From Corticium candelabrum (Eukaryota > Porifera > Homoscleromorpha > Homosclerophorida > Plakinidae): 64,000 nt of DNA. The position numbers and the translations under genes are program-made. Below the pieces are notes generated by a model that searched no databases, was not told the origin of the DNA, and saw only the letters and a program-made list of their open reading frames with translations. Of this stretch, positions 35,627 to 48,894 are shown piece after piece. Location of the stretch: NCBI RefSeq assembly GCF_963422355.1, contig NC_085094.1, forward strand, positions 2,905,619 through 2,969,618, in the 5' to 3' direction. The first letter of the stretch is position 1. Each line of letters begins with the position of its first letter.

Positions 35627-38184
35627 AGGGAACTCCCATGAAAATAGAAGTAACGTTCTCATGATAGTACTAAGTGGCCTGATTCTATTGGTACCTTTCT
35701 TTCTTAATAGAACTCTTCTGAACGGAGAAATTGAGCTTCCAACGTGGGGCGTAACCCTATGGTAGTCGCCATTTTGAGATGATGACGTACGAATATCTTA
35801 CCGATTGCGCATGTGTTGTCATCAGAGTACATGGCGTAGCTTCCGTACAGTTTGAGCCGAATGTGATGACGCTGAGAGCAGTTCGAGTTCGGGAAACTCT
35901 CATGAAATTGATTCGGACACAGGGGACGGAATCCCCGAGCGCTTGGTCAACTCAGACTGGTGCACATGCGGTCAGTGTGTTGTCATGCCCACTGCCTTTG
36001 CTGCCAAGAGTTTGACGCGCTAAGTTAGAGACTCTGTGGTTTACGGTGTGTGGTAGAACACGCAACTTTTGAGCTTGTCTGCCTCAACTACGACGTTCTG
36101 CACACTGCTGTGTCCGCAGTGGTAGATGTCACTGAAGATTCCTTCACAGAACCTCTGAATCACAGGTTTCTTGATACAAGTGCGTACGGTATTGCCATTT
36201 TGTTTATTGTCTTTCACTTTACAGGCTTTTGAGGTCGACAGCATACAGGCAGTTCACACATTGAGCTCCTACGAGACTGGGCAGGCGTGCTAAAATGGTC
36301 ATACCATCATGTGTAGTTTTGCTATTAGAAGACCTTTCCCAGAAGAAGGCGATGTGTACGTGGGGTTTAGGGAGCATCATGATTAGACATGATTTTGACA
36401 ATAATGCTTGTAACTACCTAATTCTAAGAATCTGTGTCAACTAATGTCCCATCTTATACATGCTATAGCGTTTATATGCCATAGTTGTATGTTCTATGTA
36501 AATCTTGTTTTACGAGCACTAACAACAGTTTCCTTGAGTGGTCTTTCACAGGTGGCAATGTTGGCTGGTAAAATCACTGGAGGTTGTCTGGCTTTGTGTT
36601 TTCAAAGAGGTTGTGGATTCAGCTGTCGTTTATTTAAAACTGCTTTAAGGATTCCTTGCAGATAGCCGTAGCTCTTTGATTCAGTGATGGGCTTTGCAAC
36701 CCAGATCTTGGTAGGTTTGGGAAAAACCACCTTGTATCTCACTTCTCCACTGCTAGTGGTAGCTTGCCTTCTTCCTGTGTTGTGGTTATGATCAAGTGCA
36801 GCCAGCTGTGTTCTTGCAAGCATCCCCTTGTAGCTGAAATGTTGCCTCTTAGGACAATATTTAGTGAGAAGAGCATGGTAAACTTCCAAATTACCAGTGT
36901 GGCTGAAGTCCGTTAGCTTGTCAAGGTCTTTCAAAAGCTTCTTGTTTAGGACTACCGACTTCAGTGCATCATGTGCAGGAGAACATTTCTTTAACCACTG
37001 CTTTCGTTGGCTCTCTTCAAGTGACAATTCGTTGTGTTCACACTTGCCAAAAGATGTAGCATTCTCCCATGAATGGACATTGATTCCATTTCTCTCTTAG
37101 ATTTTCAGCCTGTCTATTACATGATTTTGATGACCACCACAAGTGATTTGCCACAGATCTTATCCATGGAAGAAGGTTACTACAGCCCTTTGCCTTACCC
37201 AGTTGGGTTAACTTTTTGATAACACTTTTTGAAACGTGCCAAACATCATACTGATGATCTATATCAGGGAACTGCTTTTTCATGACAGACGTTATCTGCA
37301 GGTGTCTATCAGTAGCAATTTGAGCCACAGTTAATCCTTTAGTTACTAGCTCATTGACTGATCGTAGAAACCCCTCTTTTTCCATCCCAACAGAATTGGA
37401 AACTTCGCTGACCTTCACCAACTGAAAATCAACAATAAGCCCTGTATCTTGCTCCACTAGAGTATATGTACAATATTTAGCGGAATATCCAGGGCTGTCA
37501 CATCGTCCATCTCCCAGTAGGTGTAAAGGGTTGTCTTTGAAGTTTTCTAGTATAGATTCCTGGTGACTTTTCCACGTTTCATTAACCACAGGACACAGGT
37601 ATTCATCTTGCAATCGATAAAATGATGATTCCGAGATGAATTGCAATTTTATGATTTGAGCAAAGTGGCCGAATTTGCTGAATGTTCCTCCTGACAACAG
37701 AATCCCTGCTGCGGTTATAAGATTTCCGGCAGGTAGACCAGCAACAAGTGGTTGGGACTGCCAGTTTACATTATGCCCTTTTGAGCACTCCATTTTTACT
37801 ACTAACATTGTTCCACTTGTTGATTCTGATTGGCTGACTACAGAAGAGCCACATGTTGGGCAGAATTGGAACAGTTCACTCAAGGAATTTCTGAAAACAA
37901 TGAATTTTTGGTCCTGTGTTAAAGATAGTGTGTTATTAGATGCTACATCCTTTCAAATTCTGACTGACCCTCGATATATCCTCGCTACACAGAGCAACAT
38001 ACGCGAGTAAGATATTGCTACGTCATCATTTCAAAATGGCGACTGCCATAAGGTTACGCCCCCATGTTCGAAGCTCAATTTCTCCGTTCAGAAAGAGTTG
38101 TATTAAGAAAGAAAGGTACCAATAGAGTCAGGGCACTTAGTACTATCATGAGAACGTTACTTGTAATTTCGTGGGAGTTCCCCT
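35627..38184 (-). mobile_element. Kolobok-like DNA transposon with ~180 bp inverted repeats
   Basis: Flanked by TTAA (35623-35626 and 38185-38188). Ends AGGGAACTCCC and, on the other strand, AGGGGAACTCCC. The inverted repeats stay similar for about 180 bases, to the GTCGCCATTTTGA block. A TTAA target and the transposase type match the Kolobok superfamily. Present only in unit 2, inside the sulfotransferase intron. The left 1 kb inside the element is non-coding. Confidence 0.88.
36602..37883 (-). pseudogene. Kolobok-like transposase with frameshift
   Basis: Two abutting minus-strand frames, 37038-37883 and 36602-37027. The first holds CPTCG, the GDGRCDSPGYSAKY block with a likely first catalytic aspartate, QIATDRHLQI with a likely second, and DVWHVSKSVIKKL and NHLWW. 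The second holds PKRQHFSYKGMLARTQLAALDHN and RYKVVFPK (given here in part). The frame changes near 37030-37080, where a few residues also look lost. The first frame extends upstream past its apparent TTG start to about 37955, with no ATG. No N-terminal THAP domain is seen. Such proteins are common in fish and cnidarian transposons. Confidence 0.85.
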
Positions 38185-38579
38185 TTAATTAACGTGCGCT
38201 AGAGTATACTAAACTTTGCAGTTCTAGTCTGAGACGGAGCTACTACGAACGTAACAATGGGACAGCCAAGCCAGCTAGTAACACGTTAGATGGCGCGTAG
38301 CCAGACCTCGTCATACTTCCGGGCGATGGTTCAATCTATAAACAGCTTTAGGACCCTTTTCAAGAAAGCCGTGCTTTATTTAATTAATAAAACAATTAAC
38401 TAAGACACAACGTCATGAGAGCTAGACATGTCTTAGTCGCAGTCGCGATGCAAGATACCCACACAGTGCACGAAAATATAAAAATTAGATTTGTTAGCCC
38501 ACAACTAACAGACAACGGAGGATGCACGATGCAGATAGAGGATGCGGCTGAGTGTTCGAGCCGTCTGCGTCAGTAACGT

Positions 38580-38841
38580 CAGTCTTGAAGTCCCCGTCGT
38601 CGTCGTCGCTATAATTATCATTGAAGCCGCTGAAACCGCGCTCTTTTTAGATACGAAAGCATTCTTTACAAGCTGACGTAATCGAAAGTGTATAGAGGTA
38701 ATAGTCAAAGAATTTCCCTGCAGTTGACCGCAATCGACGACACCACACCTCAACGGATTCTGCTATAAATACATCTCTGTATATAGATTCCCGACACTCA
38801 TCTACCTGCTCTGCTACCTGACCGATAAACCTCATACACAA
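38580..38841 (-). other. Unassigned open frames related to 43225-43440
   Basis: Overlapping open frames; the DNA resembles 43225-43440 and, in part, 20255-20325. A shared acidic stretch (SDDDDGD) hints at an old coding exon. Which frame is real cannot be decided. Confidence 0.25.
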
Positions 38842-39357
38842 GCGCTAGTATCTCGAGTTACAAGCGCATTGCCACTGGTTCGGAACACTCACATATTAGA
38901 TGCGCATGCGCATTTATGGGCGGTATTTTATGCGCGGTAATACGGTAATTAACTTTGTTTGCTCGTTTAATTGATAACTATACAATTGCTTGGTACAAAG
39001 ATTATTAGTCAAATTTTAGCAACAAATAATTTCACTATTTAGAAGAGAGAACACTAGTTGACTGCATGCTAGCAGATCTAGCCCCCCCCCCCCCTCTATC
39101 AAAGTGGAAAGATGCAACTATGAAGAAGTGGAAACGAGATATGAATATGTGCTACAACTGGTGGTAACGTTAGTTTTGCAATAATTCAACGCACACGCAA
39201 AGATGTTAGGATAATAATTATTGGAAAGTAGAATGGCCGAAAGACAGCTCTCTATCCTCTACCTACACTCTAGCCCGATTTCTACATCTCCCTTCTGTTT
39301 CAGCCCATACACTCGTCATACATGCACGTTCGAACTCGTTAGCAGAGTAATGCTTAC

Positions 39358-39472
39358 CGTCATTGGTGTGATCATGAAACAGTAGCCATCCGCACAGCAA
39401 CAAGGCTGAATATGTGCCTAGTAAGAAGACGACAAGCAAGAATCTAGAGTTGGAGAAACAAAGAATTTCCAT
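39358..39472 (-). CDS. Sulfotransferase membrane-anchor exon, unit 2
   Basis: 115 bases from the ATG at 39472 to the donor G|GTAAGC. Codes MEILCFSNSR, the anchor FLLVVFLLGTYSALLLCGWL and FHDHTND; one residue differs from unit 1 (D for N). It ends after the first base of a codon, matching the two leading bases of the catalytic exon at 32573. The intron is about 6.8 kb and contains the LINE/SINE pair, the N gap and the Kolobok element. An upstream in-frame ATG would add about 35 residues. Confidence 0.72.
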
Positions 39473-39724
39473 TTCTGGCGTTTGTGACGCACGTATAGCT
39501 CTTGCAGCTAGTCGACTCAGCTCTCTAGGTCTTCTGAACAATAGTCTTGTCTCACTCATATCTAGCCCCTCCCTCATTCAATCATCCGAAAGTAGGAGCA
39601 ATATCCCTGGGTGGTGGCGGCTGGTCCAGCCATGACCGGACGGCTTCCAAAGCTAAACGCCATTAGCGTATCCTTGACGTAGTAGTAAGTAATCAAATAA
39701 GTAATATGGTTTTACCACAATCTG

Positions 39725-40960
39725 ATGGTACCAAAAAGTACTGTATTTGAGATGAATAGGTTGCTCGTGTACATACTGTCGGTGCCAGAAGTCTATTTTA
39801 TAGCTAATAAAAAGGACAATTGGTTAGTGTGCGTTAGAGCAGGGGTTCGCGGTGTGTCAAAAGAACTGATAGGTTCAGTAGTCGTAAAGGGCTATCAGGG
39901 AGATGTGCCTACTCCACTTTTGATCGATACAGGCTCTGTGGTGTCATTGATTCCCAGAGAGTTGGCAATACCGCAGTCTATATTTGTCAAGCCAGGTCTT
40001 AGTCTGAAACTGTAGACGGGAGTATTTTTAGACTACACAGGAGTTTGTGAACTCCCAATCGTGTTAGGAGACTGGGGAAGCAGCAGCAGTTTATTGTGGA
40101 GAAAGTTGATATTTCTATACTGAGTGCTGACTTCCTCTGTGCCAACGAAATGATTGTAAACGTGGCAGCTAATAAGTTGGTGTGGCCAAAGGGAATGATT
40201 CCGTTGTCAGTTGCCCCTGATGATCGAATGGTTGACGAGAATAGACAAATTCTTGTTGGTGGTTTCAGCTGCAAAATGATGCAAATGAGATCGAAAACAC
40301 AATTTGCAGAGAACGGCCCTGGCTCGCAGTCAAACTTTCAGGAAGCCTAAGCGCCAGGTAGTAGGCAGCTACGAAGGTCGAGTAGAAAAGATATTTGTTG
40401 ACAGTCTGTCATACAACACAACAGAAATCCGACATCCGGCAGTACTTCTCACAGTATGGAAAAGTGTTGGAGATTAGTTTGATGATTGATCCATTGACCA
40501 ATAGCATGAAAGGGTTTGGATTCGCAACTTTCGACTCGGAAGATTGTGCAGGGGAAGTCTGCAAACAGCGCTTTCATTCTCTAAAGGGCTAAACAGTCGC
40601 AGTCAAGAAGGCAGTTCCTAGAGCTGGCAGAGATAATCCAAATGGGACAAGTATATATAAATCTTATTAGATCAGCTAAGATACGTAAAGCATGCAAAGT
40701 CGTGTAAGTTGAGATTGCCGCCTCTCGAGAACGGCAGAGGAATAACTATGGAGGAGGAAGGAAAGAGATTTTGTCGTTGGAGATTATGCAAGGCTGCACA
40801 ACCCAGCATTGAAACGAAGAATGGTGTCCAAATTACACTGCCCATATGAAGATCCTTATGTTGTCGTGACAGCGGCTTCGAATTCTTACAACAACTATGG
40901 AATCCGGAAGCATGGAAAAGTAGAACCAAGAGAGTTCAACGGGATCGTTTGAAAGTGTGC
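39725..40960 (+). mobile_element. Decayed Ty3/gypsy element with inserted RRM, unit 2
   Basis: Same arrangement as 17360-18500. The retropepsin-like frame (39725-40015) reads TPLLIDTGSVVSLIPREL, clearer than in unit 1. It continues after a frameshift as ADFLCANEMIVN (about 40125). The integrase C-terminal segment at about 40770-40950 reads VVGDYARLHNPALKR, SKLHCPYEDPYVVV and KVEPREFN. No RT or LTR. Confidence 0.75.
40395..40640 (+). pseudogene. hnRNP/Musashi-like RRM inside the gypsy relic, unit 2
   Basis: RNP2 IFVDSLSYNTTE (in a frame shifted by one base from the rest), DIRQYFSQYGKVLEISLMID and RNP1 KGFGFATF, closer to the family consensus than unit 1. The stop before VAVKKAVPRAGRDNPNG is at the same place as in unit 1. 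That tail matches the usual end of hnRNP-type RRM2 domains. Confidence 0.72.
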
Positions 40961-41441
40961 TATCGAAAGTCACAGAATTTGGAAACATCGGAAGATCTGA
41001 GGATGGACAATCTACAAAATACTGGAGAGGATTAATTTCGAAGACGGCAGCACAATGAGGAGAGAGCAGGAAGTTGCGAAGAACCAGAGATCACATATGT
41101 TTTAGTTGAAGATGTATGGGAGAGAGATCAAGGAGGACTAGCAGTGGATGACGCAGAAGACGAAGAGCCTATGGTAGAGAGATCCAGACGTGAGGTACAT
41201 CCACCACAGGACTATATGACTGTACGTAAAAAGATTGTTCAACTTTTGTGTGTTGCGTTATTGACAATAAAGTTTTAGTGTACAGAAGTATGATGGTTGT
41301 AACTAAGGTGGGAGGAGTGTAGTGAGGTTGTGATGATGTGCTAATTAGATTATTCTAACGTATAATAGAGCACTCTGATGTTACAATATAGCAGTTAGTA
41401 GAGTAGTGCACTCTACTGTGCAACAGCTAGCCGCGCGTGCG

Positions 41442-41452
41442 TACGTGCGTGC

Positions 41453-41514
<62 letters not shown>
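41442..41514. repeat. (TG)n microsatellite, expanded only in unit 2
   Basis: At the allelic place in unit 1 (about 18941) only GTGTGTGTAC remains. Confidence 0.95.
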
Positions 41515-41549
41515 AAGTCGCGTTGAGTGTATCAGCGTCACGTTGTCAC

Positions 41550-42250
41550 GTAATTACACTTTGTTTCGTTGACCGATCGGTTCTCTTGTGGCACGTGTAG
41601 AAGAGGGAGCTCCGAGAGCTTTGAGAACGTGAGCAGACCCCCGACAAGATCAGGACTATCCAAGTCCACGAAATAATCATAGTCAATATGACACGAATGA
41701 AAGATTAGATTAGTAGGCTTCCAGTCACCATCCAAGTTTTGATATTTTTTCTTGTTGCCACTGAATTGAGTAACAAAAATGACAAAGTGGGAAAAGTAAT
41801 GTTTTTCCATGCATCCGAGTTACTCTCTTGATCTGATCGGTTTTTCTTTGAAATTTCTATTGTAGTGCAACCGCTTTCCAAATTTCTTCCCAAAAACCAG
41901 TGTTATAAAGTTTAATTTGTCTGTAATCAGAAACAATGCGTCCAAAGGGCTTTCTGTAGGCCATAAATTTGTGTACAGTGCTTCAGTCTGTACTCAATAG
42001 CTTCTTTGCTGTGATGCTCAAGACTCAAGCGCATCATGAACTTAAAATCGTGATGCAGAACGTAATCCAAAGCAGCGCTTACGCTTGTGAACTTGCCCTT
42101 ATGGATGAGCCTGACGACTCACCATGTTGTTGTTCGTGCTTGTCTGAACGAACACCAAATGATTTTATTCTTTTTGTCTTTATACCAAGTGAGCGTACAA
42201 AATTTTTCTTTTTGGTGGAGGCAAAAGAACGTTGGTATCAAACGCACTTT
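41550..42250 (-). pseudogene. Sulfotransferase paralogue, unit 2 copy
   Basis: A fuller version of the dead paralogue. In shifting minus-strand frames: a degraded PAPS loop (ARTTTW followed by a stop), KGKFTSVSAALDYVLHHDF, MAYRKPFGRIVSDYRQIKLYN at the 3'-phosphate site (given in part), then HIDYDYFVDLDSPDLV and PQENRS. At least two frameshifts and a stop. About half its codons differ from the live copy, so it is an older duplicate. Confidence 0.85.
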
Positions 42251-42458
42251 TTACGCACTAGATCTCGTCTGATAGAGAGACGCCGGGATGCGGACAATGT
42301 TGACTTAATTGTCGGAATAGGATGTCGTTGAATTGGTTTGTTGTCGACCAGAGAAGTCGAACTCGTTCCTAGAGAAACATATGACCTAGCTAGATATGGA
42401 CGTTTGTTTATATTAGGTACGACACGTGTGTGTGTGCATGAGTGTGTTTATTTATTTG

Positions 42459-42460
<2 letters not shown>

Positions 42461-42538
<78 letters not shown>
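42461..42538. repeat. (TG)n microsatellite
   Basis: Allelic to 19483-19576. Confidence 0.97.
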
Positions 42539-42542
<4 letters not shown>

Positions 42543-43276
42543 ATTATTGTGCGTGCGTGTAAAAACTGAAAATGAGAGCGTGTTGGAACTGCGCGCATGA
42601 CCGAACAAGAACTAAATCCAATAAAAAATCTGTTTTGTGAACCTGAATTGCTAACCGAAACAAAGTCTAGCACGGCTTCACCAGCTACCGATTCGTCGAC
42701 TACCAGAGCGACTTCAGATATCTACTATGTATAGCAGCGCCCCGCCCCTTGTCATGCACCCAATTCCTCAAACGCAGCGATAAAACTCACGAAACTGTCA
42801 GTATTGCTGTCTGCAAATAGCGCGCATTAAATTTTTTCCGAGACTGCAGAAAAGAGGCGTGTCAGTCTAGCCTCGAACTTTCAAACCTTGCAGAGAGCGC
42901 GCCGTCAGCTCTATAGCTAGCAGTTCCAGCGTCTTGAACGGAACTGTGGAAATCATATCAGTTCAAACAGTCCCAAGACTAATCAAATGCAAGTTGTAGC
43001 AGTTCCGTTGCAGTTAGAACTGCCGGAATTACAAATCGAAAGCGCCCCTAGAGTAGCTGTCGCGATGCCAGATCTAAAAGGGTTCTAATGAGAGCTATGC
43101 ACACATGCATGCAATGCACGACAAAATAAAAGTCAGATTTGCAGCTTACAATGAACAACGGAAGATGCGCGATACACAATATCTACATATTATAAGTGTG
43201 TTCTAGACGTTCACAACATCTAAAAGTCGGTCTCGGAGTCTCCGTCGTCGTCACTGTCGTTGTCGTTATCTAATTA

Positions 43277-44269
43277 ACATCGAAGCCGCTGAAACTACGC
43301 TCATTTTAGAAACGAAAGCATCCCCTAAGCTGACGTAAAGTTAGTAATGTACGTAATTAGAACAAAGAATTTTCCCACAGTGACCGCAATCGACGATACC
43401 ATGCAGACATCGAAAGGATTTTGCTAAATCTAGACATGTCATCTCTGTCTAGAGATCATTTCCAACGATGCCCGGTAAACGTCGCCCTAGACTTCCAACG
43501 TGCGCTCCCTCTAGGGCACGTGCAATACATACACATGTTATCACGTTGACGCGCGAACATTTGAGAGTCATTTCCGTAACAACAGGTCGGTACTGTAGGT
43601 CTAAAGTACTCAGAAATTGGTATGTGTCTACATCAGTTACATGTCGTCTGTTTTTCATTCTGTAGCTGAACTTGAGCTCTATTCTAGACTTGTCATGAGT
43701 TTGGCTATGTTTTTTTGGCGAACTGTCTCAATGCACTAGCTAGCTTTTTTTCATCTGATACATGCAGAATGGAAACAGCACGAAGAAGAGCACAGAAAGG
43801 TAAATATGATGTCGACCAGGTTCCTAGCTGTAGTGTCTGTCCTTCTGTGTTGTCCTGTAGACCTGCATGTATGGGATCCCTGTCAAAAGGCTGCACGTCC
43901 TAGTACACTACTTGGAACTTCTTTGTTATTACAGTTCCACTGAGTTTCTCACCTGCTACTTAATTAAGGAGACTGTCCTTGAAGCTAGAAAGTACATGGA
44001 ACACCAAAAGTAATCGTGAAGAAGATGACAAGAACCAAATTTACTATAAATAATAGCACTGTTTAATTAATTGACTCAGGCATATGAATCTTCATAACTC
44101 TGATTGCTAGTTCTAGCTTACGGCTGTACAGTTAACTTAATTAAGTTAAAGGAACTACTAATATGTACTATGATGGACTGAGCTGTTGATTTCGACAAAT
44201 CTCATTAATGGATTTGTCTGTGTCAAAATAGCCCAATACGTGATCCACAGACACGACCACAGATGTCAT
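43277..44269. other. Unassigned sequence past unit 2
   Basis: 43280-43440 resembles 38620-38770. The rest shows no gene or element I can name. Confidence 0.35.
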
Positions 44270-44700
44270 AGGTGTTTTTGGTGCTCAGTGGTAGTTCCCT
44301 GCCTTTCAGCATTGTGTCTTCATTATCTTAGCTTCACAGCAATCGTCTTCAAATTGTTGATTGCAGTACTGCATGTTGATCTCCACAGAGACCTGTCATT
44401 AGCTATTTTTCCCCACTGTAGAGGATCTAGATGGCAAGATTTCAAGTTCGACTTGAGACTGTCTTTGAATCTTTGTTTCGAACTCCCTGTGAACGTGCTC
44501 CCTCTAGTTGTCTGTAGAACACAGCCTTCGGTATTCTGTCAACATTCACAAGAAGCAAGTGCCCTGACTAACTAGATAGAAGGAATGTCTCGATACCATC
44601 CGTGTTGCAGATTTTAAGAATTTCCGTATTAGGAACCAAATTCTGCCATCTGGTACCAGCAATCTGGCATAGACACATCATGTGAAAACTGTCTAAACTT
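44270..44700 (-). pseudogene. Non-LTR retrotransposon scrap (RTE/CR1-like C-terminus)
   Basis: On the minus strand, FHMMCLCQIAGTRWQNLVPN resembles the post-RT motif of animal LINEs that usually reads FHxRCLRxILGI-W-D-PN. It is followed by RFKDSLKSNLKSCHLDPLQW and NDRSLWR, the typical end of these proteins. Frames shift at least twice. Unrelated to the RLE LINE above. Confidence 0.7.
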
Positions 44701-44744
44701 TTGACATGCCTGTGATAGGTACGTACTATATGAACTAACATACA

Positions 44745-45410
44745 TGATACATACATAACTTTACTAGTAGGTTACTAAGGTACTATGCACTAACATACAT
44801 ACATATATACATAACATAGGTATGTACTATATGCACTAACATACATACATACATACATACATACATACACATACGTATACATAACAATGTCCACTAACAT
44901 ACATACAGAACATAGGTACTGTACTACAGCCATTACCATACATACATGCACGACCACAATAACAACGTACTAAAATTACATCAAATACACAACTAAACTA
45001 TACAGAAAGAAGGAAGAACATACTTACAATACACTATGAAACCTAAGTGGTGTACCTGATTGTATCAATGGTGTCTCTGATCCTGTATACGTCTGTACCA
45101 GCAATGTCTAATACATACATTTTCACAAGACCCTCTAGGGCCCAGGTTAGGTACAACAGTCACTATACACTTGCTACGATGTAACTCTAGAACCAACAGT
45201 CACTATATGTATACTTGCTAGAATGAGCAATAGTCACTACGTACTTGTTTTGACAGAAACTACACTCCACAGAGAGAGGCAATTGCATGTGATATCCTTG
45301 CCTAAGGGAAACGTCTGTGCCCATCCCATACATGAATTTTGGACCCATACATACATAAACTACATACACTCATACATACATTGTACATACATACATGTAG
45401 ACATACAACT
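44745..45410. repeat. (ACAT)n-rich low-complexity DNA
   Basis: Scattered ATACATAC runs at 44745-44960 and 45100-45410; no gene. Confidence 0.8.
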
Positions 45411-45718
45411 AATAATGCTTAAATAAATTCAAATTAAAAACCATTGCTAAGCAATCAGTCTTATGCACATCATTTCTAATTAGTCTGTCTGTGATTCATG
45501 CAAACAACTCTTGTTGGCGGTTAGTGGAAAAGCAATGTCAATCTTACAGAGTCTTTTGTAATGGAAGAATGATACTTAGTAACCCCAGATTTTAACTGCA
45601 TAGTAGCTATTGAAAGACAACATACCAGAATTCTCTAGTTGTCTACGTGCAAGCGCATGCACCACACACAAATGCGTGGTTATACTTTTAGTAAGTAAAC
45701 ATGTAGCTTGTCTTTAGG

Positions 45719-48700
45719 ATGGTTTATTACTCAACAATAGTGCATCGTCATCTGTTGAGAGCACACAAAAGGAAGCCAGAAATAAATGCCTTGACTGTGG
45801 GGCTCAGTATAAGACGCAGCAAACACTAAAACGACACAGGAGGAAACAACCTGGTGTTGGCTACGAGAAAGATATTTGGCATAAATGCATAGTTGAAGAA
45901 TGTGGTTTGAAATTTATGCAAGTGAAGAGTCTAACAGAACACATGGTGTCACATCATAACATGGACATGGGTATGTTGTACTTTCACCATACATTCATGT
46001 CAGAGATAATGCCATATGGACGTATTTGTACCATCCACTGGAATACGTGAACTTGAATTCAATAGCAGTGATGAATTTTTTGAGTGGGAAAAGGAGGAAG
46101 AGAGGAGGACATGCACATACTACAGAAGAGAGAGGTCAAACAAGCCAACCCAAGGTTGTAGCACAATTTTAGTGTGTACTACGCTTACTGCATAGGCATA
46201 ACAAACAGGGGGGAGGGGGGAGAGCGGGGCACATGCCTCTTCAACTTCCAGCAAACTGAGTAGATCTTGTCAAGTCACATAGTGTTCTAAACATGCCTGA
46301 CATTCATGCAGGCTGCTTTGCTGTGTTAGCTGTATAAGACTTGTGATATAAACATACAATCAGCCCAGTTGTTGTTCTGTACCATGCCCTGGTAGACAGA
46401 CGTGTGTCCCTCTAACTGAATTAGATTCCTATACCTATGTATTGTGATTGATATATATATAGCTATAATTTGATATAATTGCCACTGTACTTGTAGAGTG
46501 TCAGACCCTGTACTTTGTCTGCTGTCAAAGTCACAAAGCAAACAAAAAAGACAGCAAAAACAAGAGGAAACCAAGAATGCAAAAACGAATGGAAACAGTT
46601 TGTCTCTCCAGGATCGACGCAAAATTTTATCTAAACGGCAAAGTCAACGTATGGTATGTGTTTGTCTCTCCAGGATCAACACACCAATCACTCGCCAAAT
46701 CTATCCGAAATGCCATACATCCCCTTACCACATGCTGTCAAAGACATTGTTTCACAAAAGCTGGCAATGGGAGTGACAGTAGAGAGAATTTTTGACGGTA
46801 AAGTTGATAATACCTGACTGAGTTTTCTCTGTAAATACAGTAGTTGTTTTGGTACACCCAGATATATGGACTGGTGTTGGAGATCAAGCAGAAAGACACA
46901 ATTTTAACAGCATAGCACAGAGAGAGCACTTCATAACACAGCAGGACAGTAGGAATATTTCCAAGTCAGTTGTGGATATGTCTGCAGTAAACCATGTCAA
47001 TGATGCACAGTCTGTCATTGCAATTGTGAAAAAAACTAGCCAATGAGCAATTTAACCCTGTCTTGTTGCACAAACCATTTGGCGTGAAGGATGATAATTT
47101 CCCTGAATTACCAGAAGATTCATATTCATGTTAGTGATTCAGACAGAGCATCAGAAAGAGCTCTTTGAAAAATTCAGTTCAGGATTGGTTTGTGTTGACT
47201 CAACACACAACACAAATCAATACAACTATAAACTTATTATGATGATCAGAGATGATCATGGTCAAGGTAAAGACGTTTTAGCCACGCAATCAGTCGTTAA
47301 AGAAATTTTTCTAATTCTAAAGTCATTTGTCACACTTCTTAGGTCGCACATGCAGTAGCTTGGGCAATAAGCAGCAAGGAAGATTGCCCTTCCATGTACC
47401 AGGTCTTTCAAGCTGTCAAAACTGCATCACCAAATGCTGTTGCAACAACATTAATGAGTGATGATGGTATAAAATATATCAGTTGATATCTTCACAAATA
47501 TTATTTGCATTTATGTCCTATAGACAATCCTGCACGGACTGCTGCCAAGGCTGTATTCTGAAACGACATGACGTATCTCCTACGCAGATGGCATGCATGT
47601 TGACAGGTTTACAATGTGTACATACTGTATGTAAAGAGCTTTCTTACGTTTTTAGCTATTTGCATCTAGAAACTTTAGGAAGAATTTATATGCAAAAGTA
47701 AAGAACAAACTTCATCAGGTTGCTCTGTACCAAGGCTTGTACTTCATCCTAAGTGAAACAGACCGAACAAAATTTCATGGGTACATGAATTCTTTTATTG
47801 ATACATGGCTGCCAAAAGAACCCAGCTTCATTGATTATTTCAAGACACACTACAGCTACAGGCCCGGTAGTACAATCTGTTGATGCAAGTGGTATGAATT
47901 TTAAATATTGTTGACTCTTACAGAGGTGTGGGCAATGGCATATAGAGATTACAATCATGTTGACACAGATACAAACATGGTTGTAGAAAAGTAAGTACAT
48001 CACAGTAAAAGCAAAACCAGAACTCTCTATTTCAGAACCACTGTATGTATGTACTTGTAACAATAGAAATGAGGGTAATTTAGGAATATGGGGCATAAAT
48101 TCATGCCATTCTATTTGAGAAAGTTGTATACCTATTCCTATACTTCTGTTATCTGTCTAGCCACTCCACAGCCGAAAACAAATCACTCTACACTAGAACT
48201 GATTTCAGGATGTAACTGGATAAGCTAGAGAGCTGGCAAACTGACAGTGCCAAGCCAATAACCAAATACTGTTGACTGTTACAACTATGGAAGTGTATTT
48301 GAAAAGATTTACTTGCAACAGAGTTGTAAATGCTAAGTTGCTATCTTGTCAACAATGATCAACCAAGGCTTATAGAACCCTCAGTTCACTGCACTTGACC
48401 ATATATACATACATATCTATATATAAACTCGGGGTTAAATGCACTTGACCAATCATTGTAGATTACAAATTATGTACCTTGACTATCAAGGAACACTCGA
48501 TGGTCACTAAAACATCACCCTTGATTTCACAGTAGCTGATGTACTGTTTCTTTCTTGCAGTTTTCACAGCAAACTGAAGAGACATCCCTCTTATTTGGCA
48601 AACATCTCTAATAGACGAATAGATCATTTGGTCAATGTTCTTCTAAAAATTGAAGAAGACCAATACCTTGATGTAGAGAAAAAACAATGCTGGCATACAC

Positions 48701-48821
48701 TCAATCCTAGGACAAAACAAGAAGAGACACGACATGACCGGGGAATTCTGATCAGTGATGCAGATGTGGAGGTACATAAGTGCAAATAAGCTAAGTTTAC
48801 ACACTCATTATAAACTGAATA

Positions 48822-48894
<73 letters not shown>

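Larger units (their letters stand above)
23380..43276. repeat. Segmental duplication, unit 2
   Basis: Direct-orientation copy of 1-20320. Private differences from unit 1 are a hAT element at 25644-26884, a MITE at 24541 instead of 2437, a minus-strand SINE and LINE at 32737-34990, a Kolobok element at 35627-38184 and an expanded TG repeat at 41442. It lacks the SINE found at 282-663 in unit 1. The 38460-38770 and 43100-43440 segments also resemble each other, so an older duplication lies inside the unit. Confidence 0.93.
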
